Assembly: GCA_031266805.1 (NCBI GenBank)
Contig: JAISAH010000060.1
Coordinates: forward strand, 1-52,903
DNA length: 52,903 nucleotides
Reading direction: 5' to 3'
Source: Gracilibacteraceae bacterium
Lineage (GTDB): Bacteria > Bacillota > Desulfitobacteriia > Desulfitobacteriales > Syntrophobotulaceae
Under the pieces are notes generated by a model, which saw nothing but the letters and a program-made list of their open reading frames with translations, had not been told where the DNA came from and ran no database searches. The position numbers and the translations under genes are program-made. Positions 17,652 through 27,084 of the stretch are shown piece after piece. Numbering within the stretch: the first letter of the stretch is position 1; every line of letters begins with the position of its first letter.

Positions 17652-18923
17652 TCAGGCCGGCACTCCTTTGCGCATAGCTATATCCGCGGTGAAAAGTTCC
17701 GGCTCCAATTTCCGCAGCACGGAATCCTTGGTAATAACACATTTGGTCACGTCCTGGCGTTCCGGAATATCATACATCACGTTCAGCATGATGCTTTCCA
17801 GTATAGAGCGCAGCCCGCGCGCGCCGGTATTGCGCCGGATGGCTTCCCTGGCCACCGCCCGCAGGGCGTCCTCTCTGAATTCGAGCGAAACGCCGTCGAT
17901 TTCCAGCAGTTTCTGGTATTGCCTGACAAGCGCGTTGCGCGGTTGAATGAGTATTTTGATCAGAGCGTCCTCATCCAGCTCTTCCAAGCTGACGATGATA
18001 GGCAGCCGGCCGACGAATTCGGGGATGAGACCGAATTTAAGCAAATCTTCCGGCAGCGTCTGCTGCAAAAGTTCGCCCAGTTTCTGCTCGGAGCGGCTTT
18101 TGATTTCCGCGCCAAAGCCGATAACTTTCTGCCCGGTCCGGTTCTGGATTATCTTTTCGATACCGTCAAATGAACCGCCGACAATAAAAAGAACGTTTGT
18201 GGTGTCTATCTGAATGAATTCCTGATGCGGATGTTTACGTCCGCCTTGAGGCGGCACGCTGGCGACCGTGCCCTCGATAATTTTCAGCAAAGCCTGCTGC
18301 ACGCCCTCGCCGGAAACATCCCGCGTGATGGACGTATTTTCCGATTTGCGCGCTATCTTATCTATTTCATCAATATAAATGATGCCGCGCTGCGCCAATT
18401 CCGTGTCATAACCGGCGGCCTGAATGAGTTTGAGCAGGATGTTTTCCACATCCTCGCCCACATACCCCGCTTCAGTCAGCGAAGTCGCGTCGGCGATGGC
18501 GAAAGGGACTTTGAGAATTTTGGCCAAAGTAGCCGCGAGCAGCGTTTTACCGGAGCCGGTCGGCCCCAACATGACAATATTTGACTTTTGCAGTTCCACG
18601 TCGTCTATTTTCGCCCCGGCGTTTACCCGCTTATAGTGGTTGTAAACGGCGACCGACAGCGATTTTTTCGCCATTTCCTGACCGATGACGTATTGGTCAA
18701 GTATTTCCTTGATTTCCCGCGGTTTGGGCACCGCGTATAAATTCCATTCCCTGTCGCCTTGCAATTCCTCATCTACGATTTCATTGCACAGGGCGATACA
18801 TTCCTCGCAAATATAAACGCCCGGCCCGGCGACCAGCTTTTTGACCTGCTCCTGCGTCTTACCGCAAAACGAGCATTTCAATTTCTTATCATTATTACCG
18901 TTACCGCCTGTATACTGAGTCAC
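17652..18923 (-). CDS. clpX: ATP-dependent protease ATP-binding subunit ClpX
   Basis: A 423-residue ClpX. The N-terminal C4 zinc-binding domain is [11 protein letters not shown] with CEECI. The AAA+ module carries Walker A GPTGSGKT, Walker B YIDEIDKI, and the pore-loop GYVGED. A GTG start follows GAGGGGTGAG. ClpX unfolds tagged substrates and passes them to ClpP. No clpP gene lies between tig and clpX, where Bacillus-type genomes often have it nearby, so ClpP must be encoded elsewhere. The gene is 35 bases after tig. Confidence 0.95.
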   Translation of the reverse strand: MTQYTGGNGNNDKKLKCSFCGKTQEQVKKLVAGPGVYICEECIALCNEIVDEELQGDREWNLYAVPKPREIKEILDQYVIGQEMAKKSLSVAVYNHYKRVNAGAKIDDVELQKSNIVMLGPTGSGKTLLAATLAKILKVPFAIADATSLTEAGYVGEDVENILLKLIQAAGYDTELAQRGIIYIDEIDKIARKSENTSITRDVSGEGVQQALLKIIEGTVASVPPQGGRKHPHQEFIQIDTTNVLFIVGGSFDGIEKIIQNRTGQKVIGFGAEIKSRSEQKLGELLQQTLPEDLLKFGLIPEFVGRLPIIVSLEELDEDALIKILIQPRNALVRQYQKLLEIDGVSLEFREDALRAVAREAIRRNTGARGLRSILESIMLNVMYDIPERQDVTKCVITKDSVLRKLEPELFTADIAMRKGVPA

Positions 18924-18958
18924 GCGCTCACCCCTCTTCCGTATCGCGATGCAATTCT

Positions 18959-20467
18959 TCAGCCAGGATCACATTGCGGCCGAGGTTCATCTTCCAGCCT
19001 TGGTCCGTCTTCCGGCTTGGGTCCGTCTTCCGGCTTGGGTCCGTCTTCCAGCTTGGGCTCGTCTTCCGGTCGAGACTCGCTTTCCGGCCGAAGTTCTTCC
19101 TCCAGTTCGGATACTTCTTCCGGCTGAGGCTCGCTTTCCGACAGAAGTTCTTCTTTCGGCCCGGCGTCCAGCTCAGGCACAGGGAAGTTATTGGCCCGAA
19201 GTATGAGATCTACCGCTTTTTCTTTTCGCAGTCCCTGCAAAAAAGGCTCCATTCCATCCCGTTGCTGAAGAAGCTGTTTAAAAGCCTCCAGCTCACTCCC
19301 GGAACCGATTATCCTCGCCAGAGAGCCGTCCACTTCCTCTTCGCTTAACTGGATATCCTCGCGCGCGATGACCGCTTCATAAAACAAGTCAGCCTTGACA
19401 TGCCTTCCGGCCTGCTCTCCGTATCGCTCGCGCATCGCCTTGATAACCAGCTCGTAATTCTCGTAATAATCCTCCGGCGCGTATCCCAGCATGCGTATCC
19501 GCCTATCGGCATCCGCTATCATACTTTCCACCTTGGATTCGATCATACTCGGGGGGATATCCGTTAAAACCGCGTTATCCAAGGCTTTATCCAATATCTT
19601 TTCCCGCCACTCGTCTTTGCTTAAATCGAGGGCTTTTTTCAGCATAGCCTGACGCACGTCTTCTTTATACTCATCCATGGTGTCAAACTCGCTCACATCC
19701 TTGGCGAATTCATCATCCAGCGGCAGAAGTTCCGTCCGCTTGATGCCAAGCAGTTTGACATGCAACACGGCTTCCTTGCCGGCAAAATTTTCTTCATGAT
19801 ACGTAGCGGGAAGCGTGACGGTTATGTCTTTTTCCTCGCCTATAGACATGCCTTTCACCTGTTCCGCCAAACCGGGCGGAAAACTTTCCAGACCTATCGT
19901 CAGATCGCGATTTTCACTCTCGCCGCCCAACAGCGGTTCCCCGTCGACAGCGCCCGTATAATCGACTGTCGCCGAGTCGCCGTCCTCAGCCGCCCCTTCC
20001 TCGACATTGATCAGCTTGGCGTGTCTGCGCCGGCGCTCCTCTAATTCCGCTGCCAGTTCGTCCTCTGTTATGGATACTTGCGGCTCGTCGATACCCAAGT
20101 CCTTGTATTCGCCGAGTTCGATCTCCGGTTTGACGAACAGCTTGACTTTGAAAATAAATTCCTTGTCTGCTTCGATCTGTACAATATCGGCTTCCGGCAT
20201 GGACACGGGAGTAAGGCCCGCTTCCGCCACGGCTTTGGCGTATTCGGGATCCATGATTTCCTCCGCCGCCTCGTGCCAGATATATTCTTTTCCCAGTCGG
20301 GCCTCCAACAAACGCAGCGGCGCCTTCCCCTTGCGGAACCCCGGTATATTGACCTGACCGGCGAGCTTTTTTGTTGTTTTTTTCAGTTGCTCGTTAAAAA
20401 CAGTCTCCTCGACCGTGATCTCCAGTTCCACTTGGTTCGGGCCGATTTTTTCCACTTTGACCGGCAT
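18959..20467 (-). CDS. tig: Trigger factor with a repetitive acidic C-terminal tail
   Basis: A 502-residue ribosome-bound chaperone and prolyl isomerase. The N-terminal ribosome-binding loop GFRKGKAP is present. The FKBP-type isomerase domain follows (about 160-245, with [11 protein letters not shown]), then the helical chaperone arms. The ATG at 20467 is chosen because GGGAGG precedes it and [15 protein letters not shown] is the family start; twenty upstream codons are excluded. After the usual end (about residue 430) there is an extra 72-residue Glu/Pro/Asp-rich tail built partly from PKPEDG-like hexapeptides. The tail is unusual and may be disordered. Confidence 0.95.
   Translation of the reverse strand: MPVKVEKIGPNQVELEITVEETVFNEQLKKTTKKLAGQVNIPGFRKGKAPLRLLEARLGKEYIWHEAAEEIMDPEYAKAVAEAGLTPVSMPEADIVQIEADKEFIFKVKLFVKPEIELGEYKDLGIDEPQVSITEDELAAELEERRRRHAKLINVEEGAAEDGDSATVDYTGAVDGEPLLGGESENRDLTIGLESFPPGLAEQVKGMSIGEEKDITVTLPATYHEENFAGKEAVLHVKLLGIKRTELLPLDDEFAKDVSEFDTMDEYKEDVRQAMLKKALDLSKDEWREKILDKALDNAVLTDIPPSMIESKVESMIADADRRIRMLGYAPEDYYENYELVIKAMRERYGEQAGRHVKADLFYEAVIAREDIQLSEEEVDGSLARIIGSGSELEAFKQLLQQRDGMEPFLQGLRKEKAVDLILRANNFPVPELDAGPKEELLSESEPQPEEVSELEEELRPESESRPEDEPKLEDGPKPEDGPKPEDGPRLEDEPRPQCDPG
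18991..19080 (-). repeat. 18-bp minisatellite in the trigger factor tail
   Basis: Five consecutive 18-bp units, two of them identical, encode degenerate hexapeptides of the form PKPEDG. The unit keeps the reading frame, so gain or loss of copies would change only tail length. Confidence 0.85.
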
Positions 20468-20570
20468 GTGTTCCTCCCTGGTAATTTTATCCTGAATATT
20501 GCCGCTCCGGCCGGCATAAGGGAACATATCGTATACTAACAGAAAACCGTGCCGGGCGCAAGTCCTTCCG

Positions 20571-20598
20571 AAAAAAAGCGGCGCGGCTAATCCGCCGG
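20571..20598 (-). terminator. Possible terminator at the end of the cyclophilin gene
   Basis: On the minus strand a GC-rich stretch that can fold (GGCG with CGCC, or GCGG with CCGC) overlaps the cyclophilin stop and is followed by seven T. The fold is not unique, so this is tentative. The trigger factor gene lies downstream; a TTGCGC/TAGTAT pair 17 bases apart after the T run could restart transcription. Confidence 0.4.
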
Positions 20599-21090
20599 CT
20601 GTTCCGTCTCCGTAACCGTGACTTTTTTCATCTTCTGCGGGCTGAGAGGTCTGTCGCTGCCGTCGCGCTCCGCCGTCACGATTTTGTCCGCCGCTTCCTG
20701 ACCGGAAAGGAGGCGGCCGAAAGCGGCATAAGCGCCGTCCAGATGCGAGGCGGCGGCCACCATGATGAAAAACTGCGAGCCGGCGGAGTCCGGATGGGCG
20801 CTGCGAGCCATGGACAGAACTCCTTTTGTATGTTTCAGATCATTCGTTACGCCGTTTCGGGCAAACTCGCCCTTGATGCTATGTCCGGGACCGCCTGTGC
20901 CGCTGCCCTGCGGACAGCCGCCCTGAATCATGAAGCCGGGAATGACGCGATGAAAAATCAGCCCGTCATAAAATCCTTTTCTGGCCAGATTCATAAAATT
21001 TTGCACGGTGAGGGGCGCAACGTCAGGAAAAAGTTCCGCCCGCATCGTCGCGCCGTCTTCCATCTCGATCGTCACTATCGGATTGGCCAT
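20587..21090 (-). CDS. Cyclophilin-type peptidyl-prolyl cis-trans isomerase
   Basis: A compact 167-residue cyclophilin. Catalytic and structural motifs are visible: FHRVIPGFMIQGG (with the active-site Arg), GTGGPGHSIKGEF, SMARSAHPDSAGSQFF, and a final region with LDGAYAAFGRLLSGQE. There is no signal peptide, so it is cytoplasmic. It catalyses proline isomerisation in protein folding. It lies upstream of tig on the same strand, forming a folding and proteolysis neighbourhood, but a likely terminator separates the two. Confidence 0.93.
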   Translation of the reverse strand: MANPIVTIEMEDGATMRAELFPDVAPLTVQNFMNLARKGFYDGLIFHRVIPGFMIQGGCPQGSGTGGPGHSIKGEFARNGVTNDLKHTKGVLSMARSAHPDSAGSQFFIMVAAASHLDGAYAAFGRLLSGQEAADKIVTAERDGSDRPLSPQKMKKVTVTETEQPAD

Positions 21091-21200
21091 CGCCCATACT
21101 TCCTCCGTCCTTCACTGAACTTTAATTTATTATACCACCGCCGCCGGTAAAATGCAAAACTTACGCCCGCTGTTGAAAGGTGAATTTACGTTTCACGTTT

Positions 21201-21875
<675 letters not shown>

Positions 21876-21933
21876 TTAGGACGCTGGCCGCGCGTAATTC
21901 GACGGGGGAGATGTACAAAAAAGGGTGTGATCG

Positions 21934-23238
21934 TTAGCCGGCAGTTCCTGACCGCGGCGCGTCCAGTTCCCGCATCGCGGCTTCCGCGGCCGCGACGGTG
22001 AGCCGCAAATCGGCGTCCGTATGCGCGGCGGAAATAAAAAGCGCTTCAAACTGCGAAGGCGCGACGTAGACGCCGCGGGCTAGCAAAGACGCGAAAAAGC
22101 GGGCGAAAAGGGCGGTGTCGCTTTGACGGGCATCCGCGTAACCCGCGACCGGGCCGGGGGTAAAAAATAGGGTCAAGAGGCTGCCGATCTGATGAACAGT
22201 GACTCGGCGCCCATTGTCCGCCGCCGCTTGCCGCAAGGCGCCGGCCAGCATCCGGCCTTTTTCCTCCAACCGGGCATAGACGGCGGAATCGCCTTGCAGA
22301 ATTTTCAAAGTCGTAAGTCCGGCGGCCATAGCTACAGGGTTCCCCGCCAGAGTGCCGGCTTGATACACCGGCCCCAGCGGCGCGACCTGCCGCATGAGTT
22401 CACGCCGCCCCCCGTAGGCGCCCACCGGCAAGCCGCCGCCGATGATCTTGCCCAGTATGGTCAGATCGGGACGGACGCCGTACAGAGTTTGGGCCCCGCC
22501 GTAAGCGACGCGGAAACCGCTGATGACTTCGTCGAAAATCAGCAGCGCCCCGTATTCGTCGGCGACGCGGCGCAAAAACGGTAAAAAATCAGGTTCGGGC
22601 GCCACCAGTCCCATATTGGCGGCGACGGGCTCCACGATGACGGCGGCGATCTCGGCGCCTTTCGCCGCGAAGAGTTCCCGCACCGAATCAGGATCATTGT
22701 AGCGCGCGACCAAAGTGGCGGCAGCTACTGCCGGCAGGATGCCAGCGGAATTGGGCGCTCCGGCCGTAGCGAGACCGGAGCCGGCTTCGACCAGCATACT
22801 ATCGCTATGACCGTGGTAACAACCGGAAAACTTTACGATATAAGGGCGGCCGGTACAGCCGCGGGCCAGGCGCAGCGCGCTCAGGACAGCCTCGGTGCCG
22901 GAATTGACCATGCGGATCATTTCCATCGACGGCAAAGCGGACGTGATTAGTTCCGCCATTTCCACTTCCCGTTCCGTCGGCGCCCCGAAACTGAGACCGT
23001 CTCGCGCCGCCCGCTCCACGGCCTCCACTACGGCCGGGTGGGCGTGGCCCAAGATCAGGGGGCCCCAGGAGCATACATAATCGATATATTCGCGGCCGTC
23101 AGCGTCAAAAATACGCGATCCGCCGCCGTAAGCGATAAAAGGCGGAGTGAGACCGACAGCGCCAAAGGAGCGCACCGGACTGTTGACCCCGCCGGGCATT
23201 AAAAATTGAGCCCGTCTGAGCAGATCCGCGGATTTCAT
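21934..23238 (-). CDS. hemL: Glutamate-1-semialdehyde 2,1-aminomutase
   Basis: A 434-residue PLP enzyme that converts glutamate-1-semialdehyde to 5-aminolevulinate in tetrapyrrole synthesis. Typical features are PGGVNSPVR near the start, MVNSGTEAVLSALRLARG, FSGCYHGHSDS, LIFDEVISGFR and the PLP Lys in ILGKIIGGGLPVGAYGG. The ATG at 23238 has AAGGA seven bases upstream and is preferred to one six codons earlier that lacks a site and would overlap cvpA. No other hem gene is close. It is the last gene of the aminotransferase-mdh-ABC-cvpA string. Confidence 0.93.
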   Translation of the reverse strand: MKSADLLRRAQFLMPGGVNSPVRSFGAVGLTPPFIAYGGGSRIFDADGREYIDYVCSWGPLILGHAHPAVVEAVERAARDGLSFGAPTEREVEMAELITSALPSMEMIRMVNSGTEAVLSALRLARGCTGRPYIVKFSGCYHGHSDSMLVEAGSGLATAGAPNSAGILPAVAAATLVARYNDPDSVRELFAAKGAEIAAVIVEPVAANMGLVAPEPDFLPFLRRVADEYGALLIFDEVISGFRVAYGGAQTLYGVRPDLTILGKIIGGGLPVGAYGGRRELMRQVAPLGPVYQAGTLAGNPVAMAAGLTTLKILQGDSAVYARLEEKGRMLAGALRQAAADNGRRVTVHQIGSLLTLFFTPGPVAGYADARQSDTALFARFFASLLARGVYVAPSQFEALFISAAHTDADLRLTVAAAEAAMRELDAPRSGTAG

Positions 23239-23252
23239 ATGATCATCCTTCG

Positions 23253-24023
23253 TCATATATTATTAAAATTTGGCAATAATTCACTCGGAGTTTCCGGCTG
23301 GTAAAGATGCACAAAAGAGAGAATAAAGTTGTATCCGGCGCACAGGATGGGATAGCTCATAGATTCCCGCACGGTGATCCAGCTCTCGTTGACGTCGATC
23401 ACAGGCGCCGCCGCGCCGACAATCAGCGATAAAAGGAGAAACGAGCCGCAAAGCCCCAGCATCAGCCCTCCGCCGCGGTTGGCTATGGAAAGGACGTCCG
23501 CCAGCGGTTGAATGATGAGAGCTACCAGTAAATTCACGATAATCGTGCAAATTATAAAGAGCAGGACAAGAGCCATGGAGTTCATGATGAAATCGGTGAG
23601 CTGAGTTTGCGCGGCCTCCAGCGGCGAACCGCCTCCCGGCATGGTAAACCCGTCCGGCAGAGTGAAACCTTCGGGCAGAGTAAAACCTTCCGGCAAAGTC
23701 GCGCCCTCCGGCAGGGTAATGTCATCCGGCAAAGTGAAATCCTCCGGCAGAGTAAAACCTTCCGGCAGGGTGAAAGTTCCTCCGCCGGAGCCGGAGAAGG
23801 CGCCGCCGGCGTTTTGCAGAAAAATTCCCACCCAAGGTTCCACCACGTCCCGCAGCGGATAAACGCCTTCGATCAGGCTTAAAAAAGGTTTGTAAAAGAG
23901 GAAGGAGACCGCGATAGCCGCTATTTTGCCGGCCAATTTTATGATCCCCGTCAGCAGGCCCTTGCGGAAGCCCATGAAAGCGCTCCATAATATAACGGCC
24001 AGTACGATCAAATCAAAAACCAT
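23253..24023 (-). CDS. CvpA-family membrane protein with a hexapeptide repeat insert
   Basis: A 256-residue protein with four hydrophobic helices and the CvpA-type start MVFDLIVLAVILWSAFMGFRKGLL. CvpA was first linked to colicin V production, and family members are now associated with envelope homeostasis; the mechanism is not settled. Between the second and third helices lies an insert made of eight consecutive six-residue units of the form FTLPEG, which the usual family (about 160-180 residues) does not have. By topology this loop is probably extracytoplasmic. The gene lies 5 bases after the LivF-like gene and 14 bases before hemL. Confidence 0.85.
   Translation of the reverse strand: MVFDLIVLAVILWSAFMGFRKGLLTGIIKLAGKIAAIAVSFLFYKPFLSLIEGVYPLRDVVEPWVGIFLQNAGGAFSGSGGGTFTLPEGFTLPEDFTLPDDITLPEGATLPEGFTLPEGFTLPDGFTMPGGGSPLEAAQTQLTDFIMNSMALVLLFIICTIIVNLLVALIIQPLADVLSIANRGGGLMLGLCGSFLLLSLIVGAAAPVIDVNESWITVRESMSYPILCAGYNFILSFVHLYQPETPSELLPNFNNI
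23631..23774 (-). repeat. 18-bp minisatellite inside cvpA
   Basis: Eight in-frame 18-bp units encode FTLPEG, FTLPED, FTLPDD, ITLPEG, ATLPEG, FTLPEG, FTLPDG and FTMPGG. The units vary at third positions and in a few residues, so the array is not newly formed, but the Leu-Pro core is kept in seven of eight. Confidence 0.92.
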
Positions 24024-24028
24024 AAATT

Positions 24029-24667
24029 TTACCCAAAACCCTCCTCCGTGACCTGCCCTTCCGCGAAAACATAGTATTTTTCGGCGGCGGCCAAAGCCAA
24101 AGTCATGTTTTGTTCCGCCAGCAAGATGGTGACGCCCAAGGCGTTAATCGCCGGGATACAGCGCATGATGGTCTCGGCCTGCGGCGGACCGAGACCGCGG
24201 GTCGGCTCATCCAGAAGCAGGAGCGCCGGCGCCAGCAGGAGAGCGCGGCCGATGACCAGCATCTGCTGTTCCTCACCGGGCAGGCAGCCGGCCAGCATGT
24301 GCTGCCTCTGGCGCAGCAGGGGAAAAACCCGCAGCACCGTTTCGATGCGCGCCGGGTATTCTTCCGGAAGGGAAGCGGTCACCTGGAGGTTTTCCAATAC
24401 AGTCATGCCGGCAAAGATCCGGCGTTCATCCGGTACGGCGACTATCCCCAATCTGTCCGCCCGTTCGCCGGCTATATCGACGCCGCGAAAAAAAACCGTG
24501 CCCGTGCGCGGGCGGATAGCGCCGGCAATCGCCTTGAGACAAGTGCTGCGCCCCGAACCGGCGCTGCCGCACAGCGCCGCCACCGAACCCTCCGCCACCC
24601 GGAGGGACACGTCTTTCAGAGCGTGGATCTCGCCGTAATACACATTGACTTTATTCAAACAGAGCAT
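24029..24667 (-). CDS. Orphan LivF-like ABC ATPase with altered Walker A and signature motifs
   Basis: A 212-residue ATP-binding protein of the branched-chain amino acid LivF type (MLCLNKVNVYYGEIHALKDVSL, LLLLDEPTRGLGP, LLAEQN). Two key motifs deviate. The Walker A reads GSAGSGRST with Arg where Lys is expected, and the ABC signature reads LPGEEQQ instead of LSGGEQQ. It is also shorter than the usual 230-240 residues. No LivG, LivH, LivM or binding-protein gene is nearby. It may have lost ATPase activity, or work as a regulatory subunit; this is inference. It lies between mdh and cvpA on the same strand. Confidence 0.85.
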   Translation of the reverse strand: MLCLNKVNVYYGEIHALKDVSLRVAEGSVAALCGSAGSGRSTCLKAIAGAIRPRTGTVFFRGVDIAGERADRLGIVAVPDERRIFAGMTVLENLQVTASLPEEYPARIETVLRVFPLLRQRQHMLAGCLPGEEQQMLVIGRALLLAPALLLLDEPTRGLGPPQAETIMRCIPAINALGVTILLAEQNMTLALAAAEKYYVFAEGQVTEEGFG

Positions 24668-24700
24668 TGCCCCTCCAAAAGGTTCCGGCGGCTCTCTACA

Positions 24701-25633
24701 TCAGACGTAAGCGGCTAATATACCCTTCACCTCTGCGGCTGATTTGTCGATCACCGCTTTTTCCGCCGGTGTCAGCGGCAGGTCTATGATCCGCTCGATG
24801 CCGCCGCGCCCCAGCACGGCCGGGACGTTCAGGGCCACATCCCGGTAGCCGTATTCGCCGTCCAGATTTGTGACGGTGGAAAACAGCTTGTTTTCATGCC
24901 GCAGAATCGACGAAGCCATGGCGGTCAGCGCCGCCGCCGGCGCGAAATAAGCGCTGCCGGTCCCCAGCAGGTTGACGATCTCAGCGCCGCCGCCTTTAGT
25001 GCGCCGGACGAGTTCTTCCAGCCGCTCCGGCGAGACAAGATTTTCCAGCGGGACGGAATTCACGGCGGATATCCGCGTCATAGGCAGCATGTCGTCGCCG
25101 TGTACGCCAAAAACCAACGTCGTCACATCTTCCGATTTCACATTCAGGTCGTCGGCGACAAAAGTGCGGAAGCGCGCCCCGTCCAGCACTCCGGCCTGGC
25201 CTAATACTTTGAGGCGCGGCAGGCCGGAATATTTATAAGCCAGATGAGTGATGATCTCCACCGGGTTGGTCAGCACCAGAATGATCGCGTTTGGCGAATA
25301 TTTCACCGCTTCGGTCACCACGCTCTTGATGACTTCCGCGTTAGCCTTGACAAGATCGTTGCGGGTCATGCCAGGTTTGCGGGGCAGTCCGGCTGTGATG
25401 ATCACAAGATCAGAAGCGGCGGTGTCCCGGTAGTCGCCTGTTCCGACGACGCGGGCGCCGGAGCCGAGCAGCGGCGCGGCCTCAAAAATATCCAGCGCCT
25501 TGCCTTTGACGGCGCCTGTGAACTGCGGCAGATCGATCACCACAACGTCGCCCAGATTTTTGAGCATGAGCAGGAAAGCGGTCGTGATACCCGTGTTGCC
25601 TCCGCCGACTACAGTGATTTTATTGACTCCCAT
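24701..25633 (-). CDS. mdh: LDH-type malate dehydrogenase
   Basis: A 310-residue NAD-dependent dehydrogenase. The Rossmann glycine motif is VVGGGNTGITTAF. The substrate loop is GLPRKPGMTRNDL, whose Arg at the specificity position indicates malate rather than lactate. Later come LTNPVEIIT, GQAGVLDGARFRTF and the catalytic His in GVHGDDM. It interconverts malate and oxaloacetate in central carbon metabolism. The ATG follows TAGGAGG. A TATAAT about 50 bases upstream, inside the end of the aminotransferase gene, could be an internal -10 without a good -35. It is 47 bases after the aminotransferase. Confidence 0.92.
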   Translation of the reverse strand: MGVNKITVVGGGNTGITTAFLLMLKNLGDVVVIDLPQFTGAVKGKALDIFEAAPLLGSGARVVGTGDYRDTAASDLVIITAGLPRKPGMTRNDLVKANAEVIKSVVTEAVKYSPNAIILVLTNPVEIITHLAYKYSGLPRLKVLGQAGVLDGARFRTFVADDLNVKSEDVTTLVFGVHGDDMLPMTRISAVNSVPLENLVSPERLEELVRRTKGGGAEIVNLLGTGSAYFAPAAALTAMASSILRHENKLFSTVTNLDGEYGYRDVALNVPAVLGRGGIERIIDLPLTPAEKAVIDKSAAEVKGILAAYV

Positions 25634-25660
25634 GTAACTATCCTCCTACATGTGTTAAAT

Positions 25661-25683
25661 TGTTTTCATTAATGTTTTCATTA
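25661..25683 (-). promoter_or_regulatory. Tandem 11-bp repeat in the mdh leader
   Basis: Two direct copies of TGTTTTCATTA (plus-strand reading) with a 12-bp period sit immediately after the TATAAT-like box before mdh. The spacing of about one helical turn suits a regulator bound to one face of the DNA. No regulator is identified. Confidence 0.35.
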
Positions 25684-26841
25684 TATATTGTAAAACGATA
25701 AGAACGCCTGCCGGGCCGCCGGGATGTCGGCGCTGAAGCCAAATTCGCTCAGCGTTTCGCCGATCAGCGAGATGGCCAGCAGGAATTCATCTTCCCGCGT
25801 ATTGCCCATATGCCCCAGTCGGAACCCTTTGCCGCTCAGCTCGCCCAGAAGGCCGGCGACGATGAGCTTTTTCGCCTTGAGCGCTTCGCGGAAAGAGAGG
25901 TCTTCCAGCCCTTTGGGGTATATAAAACATGATAAAGTCGGCGCTTCACTGCCCGGAGCCGTCAGCAAACCGAAGCCGTAACCGGTCAGCGCCGCCCGCA
26001 TACCGGAGCCGATGGCGGCGTGCCGGGCGCAGCGCGCCTCCAGACCTTCGCGTTCGATGATTTTCATGGCGGCGTGATAGGCGTAGATCAAGTTCACGGG
26101 ATGCGTGGCAAAATATTTGCTCGGCTCGCGCATGATGTCGCGCCAGTTGGCGATATCACAGTAATAGCTGCCGGTTTTGGGCAGCGCCGCGCGGGCCTGC
26201 AGGGCGGCCGGGCCGAAAACGGTAATCGCGAGACCGGGTGGGGCGCCGATCGCTTTTTGCGACGCCGTCAGCACAAGATCGATCCGGTAGTCCGGCGCGC
26301 CGTAGGAACGGGACATGTCTTCTTCCATCGCCGCCGCCGCGCAGACGCCGTCGAGCAAAAAAAGGGCGCCGTATTTTTTCACCGCCGGAACCAAGGCGTC
26401 CACATCCGCCATAACTCCGGTCGAAGTATCGACATGCGTCACAGTGACCGCCTTGAACCCGCCTTCTTGCAGCCGGGCTTCCACCGCCTCCGGCGTGACC
26501 CGCTCGCCAAGCGGCGCGGTGAGACGTTCCGTCCGGATGCCCAATGCCGCCGCCACCCCCATGAAGCGGTCACTGAAATAACCGTGGCTTATCACCAGCA
26601 GCTTTTCGCCGGGGGCGACGGTGTTCGTCAGAGCCATTTCCATGGCCAGCGTCCCCGATCCGGCCACGACATACGCTTCCCCGTCCGAGCGGAAGATATC
26701 TTTGGTCAGAGCCAGAGCTTCCTTAAACAGGGCCGCCAGACGGGTGTCCGTGTGCGACATCGTCTCGCGGCCCAGCGCCGCGTAAACTTCGTCCGTCACA
26801 GGCGTGGGGCCGGGGATTAGCAGCAGTTCCTTGTTAGGCAT
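25681..26841 (-). CDS. Class V PLP aminotransferase (alanine-glyoxylate/serine-pyruvate type)
   Basis: A 386-residue class V aminotransferase, starting at MPNKELLLIPGPTPV, the family's typical opening, with GGAAGGAAG just upstream; twenty upstream codons are excluded. AGSGTLAMEMAL binds the cofactor phosphate, LFLLDGVCAAAAM carries the aspartate that pairs with the pyridine nitrogen, and the PLP Lys is in LTASQKAIGAPPG. Relatives use alanine, serine or aspartate with glyoxylate or pyruvate, or act in purine catabolism (PucG). The precise substrate is not readable. It heads a same-strand string leading to mdh and hemL. Confidence 0.88.
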   Translation of the reverse strand: MPNKELLLIPGPTPVTDEVYAALGRETMSHTDTRLAALFKEALALTKDIFRSDGEAYVVAGSGTLAMEMALTNTVAPGEKLLVISHGYFSDRFMGVAAALGIRTERLTAPLGERVTPEAVEARLQEGGFKAVTVTHVDTSTGVMADVDALVPAVKKYGALFLLDGVCAAAAMEEDMSRSYGAPDYRIDLVLTASQKAIGAPPGLAITVFGPAALQARAALPKTGSYYCDIANWRDIMREPSKYFATHPVNLIYAYHAAMKIIEREGLEARCARHAAIGSGMRAALTGYGFGLLTAPGSEAPTLSCFIYPKGLEDLSFREALKAKKLIVAGLLGELSGKGFRLGHMGNTREDEFLLAISLIGETLSEFGFSADIPAARQAFLSFYNI

Positions 26842-26880
26842 ACGCAGGTTACTTCCTTCCCGTTTCTGTTGAACAAGGCT

Positions 26881-26908
26881 ATTATAGCATATTCGGCGCA
26901 AAATGCAA
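26881..26908 (-). promoter_or_regulatory. Promoter of the aminotransferase-mdh-ABC-cvpA-hemL string
   Basis: On the minus strand TTGCAT and TATAAT are 16 bases apart, with a TG one base before the -10 (extended -10). It lies 40 bases before the aminotransferase ATG. Confidence 0.7.
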
Positions 26909-27007
26909 AAAATTTTTATTTTATCGCCGCCGTATTAGACGAAGGTCAATAAAAACGTCAGGAACCGCGGAAACGGCAAATGTTCCATTAAATCTGACAA
27001 TTTGCTG

Positions 27008-27036
27008 TTGCATAAAAATTGCGCCTGTGCTAAACT
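27008..27036 (+). promoter_or_regulatory. Promoter of the lipoprotein gene
   Basis: TTGCAT and TAAACT are 17 bases apart, with TG before the -10. An ATG directly after the -10 cannot be the start if this promoter is right, which supports the GTG at 27085. Confidence 0.6.
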
Positions 27037-27084
27037 ATGCTTGTATCGCACGGGTTGTTCATCACTAAAAAGGGGGGCGCGAAA

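Noticed and set aside
23641-23862. Plus-strand frame encoding a PSGRVK repeat protein
   Set aside because: It is the antisense reading of the cvpA minisatellite. The minus-strand frame has flanking CvpA helices and a family match.
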